Under the pieces are notes generated by a model. It was given only the letters and a program-made list of their open reading frames with translations, searched no databases and was not told the DNA's origin. DNA of 6,734 nucleotides from NCBI GenBank assembly GCA_021106995.1, contig JAIOTG010000053.1, positions 1 through 6,734 of the forward strand. Reading direction: 5' to 3'. Position 1 is the first letter of the stretch. Each line of letters starts with the position of its first letter. The position numbers and the translations under genes were made by a program. Shown here piece by piece: positions 1 through 6,262 of this stretch. This stretch comes from a bacterium. Its GTDB lineage: Bacteria; Patescibacteriota; Patescibacteriia; Patescibacteriales; JAGXOH01.

Positions 1-1590
1 GCCTACATAAATATATCTAAGTAAACGACCGTATTTATCTTTATCTGCCCCCGGATCCTTTTTTAAGGTCACTTTCCCCTGGCTTAAAAGCTCCATATTT
101 CTAGCTCTAGCCTCCCAGGCGAGACACTCATCGTCTTCTTTGCCTGTCTTATTAAGCTCAGGCGTATCAATGCCTATATAACGAACCTTCTCACCATTTT
201 CAAGCAATATTGTATCCCCATCATAAACAAACTTAAACCTAATTTCTTCTTTATTTTCCTCTTCCTTAATTTCTCCAGAAAAACCCAATCTATCACCTAA
301 TATTTTAATATCTTCTTTAAAATAATCTTCATTATTTTTATATTCTTCTTGCACTGATAAGACTATTGGATTGTCTAAAATGCTATATTTATCCCCATTA
401 TTACTGCTTTCATCATCCCAGGCAAACATCTTATCATAGGCCTGATAAAATCTATCAGATGTCCAATCCATCGCCTCCGCGCTTTTTTCTTTACTATAAT
501 CAAAAACTCCCAACACTATTTCCTTATTAGCGTCATAGTAAAAAACTAAACCTCTTTTAGTTTTCTCAAAATCTTTTTTACTGGCTGTATAAATATTATC
601 CACCCTCTTTCTTCTATCTAACACTTTGTCACCAAGCACATATCTAGCTCCATCCCAAAGATTAAAAGTCTTTTCTGCAACTGAATTTTTAACTTTCCCC
701 CAAAGACTTAAATTTTCTTCTTCTTCGTTTTTATCAATTTTATCAAATTCTTTCTGAAAATAGTCTATTGCCCCAGCACTATAACCTATAGCTTTAGGAT
801 AGAGCTGTTGCCAATAATCAAAATGAACCTTGAAATCAAATAAATAATTTTTATCCCTTATGCCACCTACAATCTTTATCAATTTATAATCATTTTTATA
901 GGCATATTCAACCAAACAACCATTGATATCTCTTTCAATTTTTACATTCAAATCATTAATGTCAATATTATTTTCTTTTATATCTTTATTACTATAAAAA
1001 TTATAATGAGTATATTTAGACAATTCATCAAAGACATTATTAATATTATTTACCTCAATAAAACTCAACTTATCTTCGGCAATAAAATTGTACTGTTTAG
1101 TCCATTCTTCAAATGCATCTTTTTCAGGATGAGCATCATTTCTAACATGAGCGGGAACAGACATGTCTTGAATAAGATGAAGAATATGTCCTACTCCTTG
1201 ATAGGCTCTTTTTTTATTTCCTTCTTTATAATTTTCTAAAATTTTAGGCACTGAGTAATCTCCAGAAACGCTTTTTTGATTATAAGCCCACCACTTGGCA
1301 GAATTCCCTGAAAAAACTCCATCACTTAAACCTTGACCTGTCTCAGGATTATAAAAATGATTGAGATATCTAGGATCTGTATCCTCGGCTATTGCGCCCT
1401 CTACAATCCAATTTATCTCTTCGCTACCTAACTTTTTATTAAAAAAATTATTATTATATAACTCTGTTGCTTTTCTGGTCAACTTAGGATGAACTATTAT
1501 ATTATCCCAAGCCCCTGCCTTTATTCCTAAAAATAAAATTAATATTAAAAACAACAAAAGAGTATTTTTTACCTTTTTATTTATTAACAT
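1..1590 (-). CDS. Secreted zinc phospholipase C / P1 nuclease-like domain fused to an SNase (thermonuclease) domain, C-terminus cut by window edge
   Basis: An open frame of 530 codons starts at ATG 1590 and is still open at base 1. Residues 1-27 are a signal peptide: a Lys-rich start, a Leu/Ile core at 10-23, and a small-residue Ala25-Gly-Ala27 end. Cleavage there would expose Trp28. Residues 28 to about 285 fit the zinc-dependent phospholipase C / S1-P1 nuclease fold. Ligand candidates are Trp28, His34, Asp70 or Asp72, His78 (in NHFYNPET), His138 and Asp142 (in HILHLIQD), His148, and His154 with Asp158. Residues 290-450 are charged and unrecognised. From about 450 there is an SNase domain: Asp457 and Asp459 (YDGDT), Arg470, Asp475/Thr476/Glu478 (IDTPE) and Arg522 (KYGR), matching the staphylococcal nuclease calcium-binding and catalytic residues. 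The last part of the SNase domain lies outside the window. The product should be exported. The first domain's substrate (phospholipid or nucleic acid) cannot be decided; the HFY-NPETG segment looks more phospholipase C-like. The gene begins 2 bases after the upstream membrane-protein gene, so the two are probably co-transcribed. Confidence 0.88.
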   Translation of the reverse strand, partial: MLINKKVKNTLLLFLILILFLGIKAGAWDNIIVHPKLTRKATELYNNNFFNKKLGSEEINWIVEGAIAEDTDPRYLNHFYNPETGQGLSDGVFSGNSAKWWAYNQKSVSGDYSVPKILENYKEGNKKRAYQGVGHILHLIQDMSVPAHVRNDAHPEKDAFEEWTKQYNFIAEDKLSFIEVNNINNVFDELSKYTHYNFYSNKDIKENNIDINDLNVKIERDINGCLVEYAYKNDYKLIKIVGGIRDKNYLFDFKVHFDYWQQLYPKAIGYSAGAIDYFQKEFDKIDKNEEEENLSLWGKVKNSVAEKTFNLWDGARYVLGDKVLDRRKRVDNIYTASKKDFEKTKRGLVFYYDANKEIVLGVFDYSKEKSAEAMDWTSDRFYQAYDKMFAWDDESSNNGDKYSILDNPIVLSVQEEYKNNEDYFKEDIKILGDRLGFSGEIKEEENKEEIRFKFVYDGDTILLENGEKVRYIGIDTPELNKTGKEDDECLAWEARARNMELLSQGKVTLKKDPGADKDKYGRLLRYIYVG

Positions 1591-1592
1591 AA

Positions 1593-2090
1593 TTAAATTG
1601 ATTCTATTTTCCAATACCCCCCTTCGGTTTTTATAAAAGTTATTGAATGTGGAATATTATTTTCCTTATTCTCACCTTCTAAGTAATAATAATAATAAGC
1701 CCTATTATCATACGAATCATCTTCACTTTTTTCAATTTCTGTAACTCCTGATATTTTTTTAAATTCTTTTAAAAGTTCTTCTTTATTAAAATCCTGTCTA
1801 TAGCTCTCTCTTTTCTCCTCAACTATACATCCCAAAGCCTTTTCCTTATCTCCGTCTAATAAAGCTTGTCTAAAATTTTGATAAACTTCTTCTGGGGTGT
1901 TTTTAGCTTCCACATGATATTCTTGGGGTGGATATTTTTCTTTTAGCTCATCCGCGTAATACCATTCATTTTCCCACTTAACTAATTTCCCGGTATTAAT
2001 AGCATGATTTACCCAAAACAAAAAAGCTAATCCCAAAAGAATAATTAGCAATAAACCCACTCCTAAAATTTTTAATATTTTTTTATTCAT
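1593..2090 (-). CDS. Single-pass membrane protein with extracytoplasmic NTF2/DUF4878-like domain, function unknown
   Basis: I do not recognise a named gene. The 165-residue product starts with Lys-rich MNKK, then a strongly hydrophobic segment at about 7-28. There is no lipobox Cys, so it is probably an N-terminal anchor (or an uncleaved signal) with the remaining ~135 residues outside the membrane. The segment TPEEVYQNFRQALLDGDKEK (65-84) and the ending GGYWKIESI resemble the helix-plus-sheet layout of small NTF2-like/DUF4878 envelope proteins; this is a pattern match only. Residues 132-136 are five tyrosines, encoded by a (TAA)5 tract on the plus strand at 1684-1698. The stop codon is followed by two bases and then the start codon of the secreted phospholipase/nuclease gene, so translational coupling is likely. 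The purine-rich AAGGCG about 10 bases before the ATG is the nearest thing to a ribosome-binding site. Possible roles are a partner, anchor or protective protein for the downstream enzyme, but nothing in the sequence proves this. Confidence 0.85.
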   Translation of the reverse strand: MNKKILKILGVGLLLIILLGLAFLFWVNHAINTGKLVKWENEWYYADELKEKYPPQEYHVEAKNTPEEVYQNFRQALLDGDKEKALGCIVEEKRESYRQDFNKEELLKEFKKISGVTEIEKSEDDSYDNRAYYYYYLEGENKENNIPHSITFIKTEGGYWKIESI

Positions 2091-2125
2091 AAGAAAAAAA
2101 GTCGCCTTTTAAGCGTAGCTAATTA

Positions 2126-2155
2126 ATTATAATATTCCTTTTTTTATTTTAGCAA
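2126..2155 (-). promoter_or_regulatory. Candidate promoter of the membrane protein-nuclease unit
   Basis: On the minus strand there is a perfect TATAAT at 2131-2126. An 18-base spacer separates it from TTGCTA at 2155-2150, which matches the -35 consensus at four of six positions. Initiation about seven bases downstream would give a leader of roughly 29 nt before the ATG at 2090, including the weak SD-like AAGGCG. In such A+T-rich DNA a TATAAT can occur by chance, but the position in a divergent gap supports it. Confidence 0.45.
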
Positions 2156-2169
2156 AAATTTAAACAATT

Positions 2170-2193
2170 CCAAAATTAAAATTTTATATTTGG
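2170..2193. promoter_or_regulatory. 24-base imperfect palindrome, possible operator between divergent genes
   Basis: The arms are CCAAA at 2170-2174 and TTTGG at 2189-2193, around a perfect TAAAATTTTA core at 2177-2186. Ten of the twelve pairs are complementary; the two-base steps at 2175-2176 and 2187-2188 do not pair. The right arm overlaps the proposed -35 of recQ, and the whole site lies between the two divergent promoters, as expected for a repressor site. It does not resemble the LexA boxes I know. The A/T core could be chance; the matched CC/GG ends are less expected in this background. Confidence 0.35.
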
Positions 2194-2218
2194 CTAATTT
2201 TTTCCTATATGCGATAAT
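2190..2218 (+). promoter_or_regulatory. Candidate recQ promoter, probably leaderless
   Basis: TTGGCT at 2190-2195 (four of six matches to the -35 consensus) and GATAAT at 2213-2218 (five of six matches to the -10) are separated by exactly 17 bases. TG at 2210-2211, one base before the -10 box, makes an extended -10. The recQ ATG begins at 2225, seven bases after the end of the -10. Transcription would therefore start at or very near the A of the start codon. No Shine-Dalgarno sequence precedes the ATG, which agrees with leaderless translation. Confidence 0.5.
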
Positions 2219-2224
2219 TAGATT

Positions 2225-4357
2225 ATGAAAAAATTACTAAAAAAATATTTTGGCTATGATGAGTTTAGGCCACTTCAAAAAGAAATTATAGATACAGTTC
2301 TGACTGGGGAAGACTCGTTTGTTCTAATGCCTACTGGTGGGGGTAAATCACTTTGCTATCAATTGCCTGCCTTGAAGCTAAGGGGTATTACTTTAGTTAT
2401 CTCCCCTCTTATTGCCCTTATGAAGGACCAAGTTGATGGCTTAAAAGCAAATGGAATAGAAGCTGAATTTATAAACTCATCTCTTTTACCCGAAGAAATA
2501 GAGAAAGTTTATAAAAAAATAGAGGGTAATGAAACTAAAATAATCTATATAGCCCCCGAGAGATTTGGCGTATCTGACTTTAAAGAATTTATCTTAAAAC
2601 AAAAAGTGGACTTAATCGCTGTAGACGAGGCTCATTGTATCAGCGAGTGGGGGCATGATTTTCGCCCTGAATATCGTAATTTAAACTCTCTTAAGACTTT
2701 ATTCCCAAAAACATCCATTATAGCTCTAACAGCAACAGCCACGTCCCAAGTCAAAAAAGATATAATCAAACAATTAAACATAGCAGAAAATAAATCTTTT
2801 ATATCTGGTTTTAATAGAGAAAATTTAAAACTAAGTATAGTCAAGAAAAAAGATTCTTTTTTTAAGCTTTTAAACCTGCTTGATTCTTACGGAGGAGAAT
2901 CTGTTATTATTTATTGTTTTTCACGAAAAGATACAGAGCGAATAGCTGAAAATCTAAGAATCAAGGGATATAAGGCCAGAGCCTATCACGCTGGGCTAGA
3001 AAAAAATAAAAGGACTACTGTTCAAAACCAATTTATTAAAGATGAAGTTGATATCATAGTGGCCACTATCGCTTTTGGCATGGGTATAGACAAACCTGAC
3101 GTGCGCCTAGTAGTTCACTACACCTTTCCTAAGACATTAGAGGGATATTATCAAGAAATAGGCAGAGCTGGAAGAGACGGACTCCCTAGTGAATGCGTTA
3201 TGTTTTATACTTATGCTGATGCCAGAAAACACGAGTTTTTTATATACCAAAATGAAACTAAAGAAAAAGAGGAACAATTGAAAAAATTAAGTGAAGTAAT
3301 CGAATATGCTGAGCTGGAAACTTGTAGAAAAAAATATTTATTAAACTATTTTGGAGAAGAATTAAATGAAAATTGTGGGGCTTGCGATATATGCCTTACT
3401 AAACGAGAAAAATTTGACGCCACCGTCCTAGCGCAAAAAATACTTTCCGCTATTATAAAAACTGGTAACCGTTTTGGTAAAAATTATATTACTGCTGTAC
3501 TTTTGGGAAAAAATATTAGTCGGTTAAAAAGAAATGAACACAACCAGTTATCAGTCTTTGGCATAGTAAAAGATTATTCCGAGGATGATCTGGAACAAAT
3601 TATCAATAATCTTATCAGCACAGGCCATATTTCCAAAACTCAAGACCAATACCCCACTCTAAATATAACCAGTAAAGGAATTTTATTTTTAAAAAATAAA
3701 GAAAAAATGGAACTCTCTAAACCAATAAAAGACTCCTTGGAAAATGCTCATAAAAAAGATTTTGACCACAATCTTAAATTATTTAATTTACTGCGTGAAC
3801 TTAGAAAAAAAATCGCAGACCAAGAAAATGTGCCTCCTTTTATAATTTTTGGAGATGCCTCCCTAAAAGAGATGTCGACCTACTTTCCCGAAGACAAAGC
3901 CTCTTTTAATAAAATAATTGGGGTAGGAGCTTTAAAACTAAAAAAATACGGAGACCAATTCTTGAAGCTTATAAAAAAATTCTCTAAAGAGAATAATATA
4001 AGTCCTATTAAAATAGACAGGTGGAAAAAAGAAAAATTAAATCCTAGTCCTAAAATACGCAAAACCGAATATTATACTAAAACCAAAGAACTTTTGGATA
4101 AGAAGGTATCAATAGATAGAATCGCTAGAAATCAAGATTCACAGGAATCAACTATAATTAATCATATTGAAAAACTCCTAGACCTGAAAACAGAGCTCGA
4201 TTTAGATTATTTAAAACTTCCAAGTGATAAATATAAAATAATAAAATCAGCTTTTGAAGAAATGGGAGATCAATTTTTAAAACCAGTTTTTGAACACTTA
4301 GAGGGAAAATATAATTATGATGATTTAAAATTAGTCAGAGTTATTATGAAAAATTAA
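2225..4357 (+). CDS. recQ: ATP-dependent DNA helicase RecQ with C-terminal HTH-like extension
   Basis: This is a complete 3'-5' superfamily 2 DNA helicase for recombination, repair and replication-fork processing in the cytoplasm. It shows the RecQ motifs in order: FGYDEFRPLQ at 9-18 (motif 0), Walker A TGGGKS at 37-42, SPLIALMKDQV at 60-70, DEAH at 134-137 followed by the aromatic-rich loop with Trp142 and Phe146, TATAT at 169-173, motif IV around YCFSRKDTE at 230-238, and the motif V/VI block ending GRAGRDG at 313-319 with Arg314 and Arg317. The zinc site is Cys367, Cys384, Cys387 and Cys390. A winged-helix (RQC) region spans about 395-495 and an HRDC domain about 514-586. Residues 612-705 form an added helical tail, so the protein is about 100 residues longer than E. 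coli RecQ (609); it resembles the HTH_40-type domain seen at the end of some RecQ and YpbB proteins. The ATG at 2225 places motif 0 at the usual distance from the N-terminus. The stop overlaps that of the convergent cysC gene. Confidence 0.97.
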   Translation: MKKLLKKYFGYDEFRPLQKEIIDTVLTGEDSFVLMPTGGGKSLCYQLPALKLRGITLVISPLIALMKDQVDGLKANGIEAEFINSSLLPEEIEKVYKKIEGNETKIIYIAPERFGVSDFKEFILKQKVDLIAVDEAHCISEWGHDFRPEYRNLNSLKTLFPKTSIIALTATATSQVKKDIIKQLNIAENKSFISGFNRENLKLSIVKKKDSFFKLLNLLDSYGGESVIIYCFSRKDTERIAENLRIKGYKARAYHAGLEKNKRTTVQNQFIKDEVDIIVATIAFGMGIDKPDVRLVVHYTFPKTLEGYYQEIGRAGRDGLPSECVMFYTYADARKHEFFIYQNETKEKEEQLKKLSEVIEYAELETCRKKYLLNYFGEELNENCGACDICLTKREKFDATVLAQKILSAIIKTGNRFGKNYITAVLLGKNISRLKRNEHNQLSVFGIVKDYSEDDLEQIINNLISTGHISKTQDQYPTLNITSKGILFLKNKEKMELSKPIKDSLENAHKKDFDHNLKLFNLLRELRKKIADQENVPPFIIFGDASLKEMSTYFPEDKASFNKIIGVGALKLKKYGDQFLKLIKKFSKENNISPIKIDRWKKEKLNPSPKIRKTEYYTKTKELLDKKVSIDRIARNQDSQESTIINHIEKLLDLKTELDLDYLKLPSDKYKIIKSAFEEMGDQFLKPVFEHLEGKYNYDDLKLVRVIMKN

Positions 4358-4890
4358 TCAAAAAAAATAAATCCTTTTTTCTTAAGATAATTTATTATTT
4401 GATTCACACATTCGTCTACGCTAAGTTCATCAGTTCTTAGTTCTATATCGGAATTATCTGGAGCTTCATAGGGGTCTGTTATACCTGTAAAAAGAGGTAT
4501 TTCCCCTGTCCGAGCCTTTTTATAAAGCCCCTTAACATCTCTCGCTTCGCAAACCTCTAAAGAAGCGTTTACAAAAACTTCAATATAATTCTCAACCTTC
4601 GCTCTTAAATCTTTTCTCTGATGAATATATGGAGAAATAAAAGAAGCTAAAACTGCCACTCCATTTTTGGAAAGTAAATTAGAAACAAAACCTATTCTCC
4701 TAATATTTTCATCCCTGTCTTCAGGGGAAAAACCTAAATCCTTGGTTAAATTTTCTCTAACCACATCTCCATCAAGTTTTTCTATTTTTGTTCCGTTTAC
4801 TTTTAATTTTTTATAGATCTCATTTGCTAATGTGCTTTTACCTGATCCTGATAATCCGGTAAACCACAATACAAAACCTTTATGTTTCAT
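4354..4890 (-). CDS. cysC: Adenylylsulfate (APS) kinase
   Basis: The 178-residue product would phosphorylate adenosine 5'-phosphosulfate with ATP to give PAPS, the sulfate donor for sulfotransferases or PAPS reductase. The P-loop is GLSGSGKST at 12-20, followed by DGD at 40-42, the RDENIRRIG helix at 59-67, SFISPY at 83-88, and the family signature KGLYKKARTGEI at 120-131 running into FTGITDPYEAP at 134-144. The length is usual for a stand-alone APS kinase, and no core motif looks damaged. It is the last gene of the Fe-S unit: its ATG lies 4 bases after the iscS stop, with no Shine-Dalgarno sequence, so it is probably translated from the same mRNA. No ATP sulfurylase (cysD/cysN or sat), PAPS reductase or sulfotransferase is in the window, so the APS source and PAPS use are unknown. 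The stop overlaps the recQ stop on the other strand. Confidence 0.95.
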   Translation of the reverse strand: MKHKGFVLWFTGLSGSGKSTLANEIYKKLKVNGTKIEKLDGDVVRENLTKDLGFSPEDRDENIRRIGFVSNLLSKNGVAVLASFISPYIHQRKDLRAKVENYIEVFVNASLEVCEARDVKGLYKKARTGEIPLFTGITDPYEAPDNSDIELRTDELSVDECVNQIINYLKKKGFIFFD

Positions 4891-4894
4891 AATT

Positions 4895-6235
4895 TTATTT
4901 TTTATAGATCGGATTCATCTTTCTAATCCTCTCAATTATCGGAGGTAGAACTTTTAATAATTTATCGATATCTTCCTTGGTATTTTTTTTACCTAGAGTA
5001 AATCTAACGGCATAATTAGATTCTTCAGCACTTATTTTCATAGCTTTTAAAACATGGGAAGAATGTAAATCTTTAGCAGCGCAAGCCGATCCGGTTGATA
5101 TAGCTATACCCTCAAAATCTAAAGACATTAAAATAGACTCTCCCTCAGCCCCTCTTAAAATAAAATGGGCGTGAGAAGGAGTAGAAATTTCTCTATCTGA
5201 GGTTAATTTAATATTTGAAATTTTTTCTGTAAGACCGTCAACCAATCTATCTCTTAAATTAGCTAAATATTTATTATTTTCATTTCTTCTTTCTGGAGTT
5301 ATTAAACTTATTGCTTTTCCTAGACCAACAATTCCAGGAACATTTAAGGTCCCGCTCCTTATTTTTCTCTCTTGACCTCCTCCGATTTGAACTCCTTTTA
5401 TTTTACTTCCATTTTTTACAAACAAGGCCCCAACTCCTTTTGGTCCATAAATTTTATGACTTGATAGACTTAAAAAATCAAGATGTAATCTCTCTATATT
5501 ACAATCCGAAAAATTAACTGCCTGAGTAGCATCTGTGTGAAAATATACTGGCTGTGGTTTTGGTTCTTTTTTTCTAGCTCCCCTTTTTTGCCACTCTTTA
5601 TATCTATTTTCGTTTATTTTTTTAATTACTTTTCCGATTTCTCTAATAGGCTGGACACTTCCAACTTCACTATTAACATACATTACAGATACAAGTATAG
5701 TATTATCCCGAATAGCGCCTTTAACATCATCTACGTTTATAAGTCCTCTTGAATCAACAGGAAGATAAGTCACATCTACTCCTCTTTTTTCCAACTCAGC
5801 GCATGGCTCTAATATTGATTTATGCTCTATGCTTGAAGTAATAATATGAAAATTATTTTCACCATCACCTTTTTTAAACCAATTTTTCCAAGAATTATCC
5901 CTTTTTATAGCTTCTGCATCTTCCTTACTTATATCCATACAATCTCCAGAGCCAACTTTTTTCCCCTGACTTTTTTCCAGATACTTTATAACTCCTCTTA
6001 AAACCAAATTATTTGATTCTGTGGCTCCAGAAGTAAAAATAAGCTCATCATCTTGGCAATTTAAAAAATTAGAAACTTGCTTTCTAGCTTTATCAACTCC
6101 CCTTAAGGCCTTTTGACCAAATCCATGTATAGACGAAGGGTTACCAAAAACTTCTGAAAAAAAAGGATTCATAGCGTCTAAAACTCTTTTATCTACCGGA
6201 GTAGTAGCACTATGATCAAAATATATTTTAGACAT
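4895..6235 (-). CDS. iscS: Cysteine desulfurase (IscS/NifS family) with two insertions
   Basis: This PLP enzyme converts cysteine to alanine and passes a persulfide sulfur to the Fe-S scaffold and possibly to other acceptors. Key residues are SGATESNN at 69-76, PLP-stacking His138 (SSIEHKS), Asp235 and Gln238 (HTDATQ), the PLP-binding Lys261 (SSHKIYGPKG), Arg293 (RSGTLN), and catalytic Cys385 (TGSACAAKD). Compared with E. coli IscS (404 residues; His104, Lys206, Cys328), these residues are shifted by 34, 55 and 57. This locates one insertion of about 35 residues at about 94-128 and a second of about 20, rich in Lys and Arg, at about 209-228. The C-terminus ends at NPIYKK and lacks the tail that E. 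coli IscS uses for IscU contact. The gene follows nfu by 24 bases and precedes cysC by 4. There is no clear Shine-Dalgarno sequence. The ATG is well supported because YFDHSATTPVD, the family's usual beginning, starts at residue 5. Confidence 0.96.
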   Translation of the reverse strand: MSKIYFDHSATTPVDKRVLDAMNPFFSEVFGNPSSIHGFGQKALRGVDKARKQVSNFLNCQDDELIFTSGATESNNLVLRGVIKYLEKSQGKKVGSGDCMDISKEDAEAIKRDNSWKNWFKKGDGENNFHIITSSIEHKSILEPCAELEKRGVDVTYLPVDSRGLINVDDVKGAIRDNTILVSVMYVNSEVGSVQPIREIGKVIKKINENRYKEWQKRGARKKEPKPQPVYFHTDATQAVNFSDCNIERLHLDFLSLSSHKIYGPKGVGALFVKNGSKIKGVQIGGGQERKIRSGTLNVPGIVGLGKAISLITPERRNENNKYLANLRDRLVDGLTEKISNIKLTSDREISTPSHAHFILRGAEGESILMSLDFEGIAISTGSACAAKDLHSSHVLKAMKISAEESNYAVRFTLGKKNTKEDIDKLLKVLPPIIERIRKMNPIYKK

Positions 6236-6239
6236 ATAA

Positions 6240-6262
6240 TAAATTTTAATTTGTAAAATTTA
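6240..6262. repeat. A/T-only inverted repeat between nfu and iscS
   Basis: TAAATTTTA at 6240-6248 and TAAAATTTA at 6254-6262 are exact reverse complements around a five-base ATTTG loop. The repeat includes the nfu stop codon and ends five bases before the iscS start codon. A stem of nine A-T/A-U pairs is weak and has no T-run typical of an intrinsic terminator. A role as a weak mRNA hairpin is possible, and chance in A+T-rich DNA is also likely. Confidence 0.35.

Noticed and set aside
1006..1239. Plus-strand open frame of 77 codons
   Set aside because: It lies fully inside the phospholipase/nuclease gene on the other strand, whose frame carries conserved zinc-ligand motifs here. The plus-strand product is low-complexity Ile/Phe-rich and matches no family I know.
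1684..1698. (TAA)5 trinucleotide tract as a possible phase-variation repeat
   Set aside because: It is a three-base repeat inside a coding frame, encoding tyrosines, so unit slippage would not shift the frame. Five units are also easily explained by composition.
2101..2120. Possible terminator or hairpin in the leader of the membrane-protein gene
   Set aside because: The only complementary arms are AGC and GCT, three bases long, which is too short to support a hairpin.
2632..2844. Minus-strand open frame of 70 codons
   Set aside because: It is antisense to the DEAH-to-motif III part of recQ, with no family features.
3880..4062. Minus-strand open frame of 60 codons
   Set aside because: It is antisense to the recQ HRDC region; its hydrophobic Phe/Leu content is what antisense of Lys/Glu-rich coding gives.
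4358..4386. A-run and T-run after the recQ stop as a possible intrinsic terminator
   Set aside because: The sequence codes for the Lys/Phe-rich end of cysC on the other strand. There is no GC-containing stem, only A-rich facing T-rich bases.
5311..5752. Two plus-strand open frames (5311-5517 and 5537-5752)
   Set aside because: Both are antisense to well-conserved iscS sequence, including the PLP lysine region, and the products are Phe/Leu/Tyr-rich without recognisable motifs.
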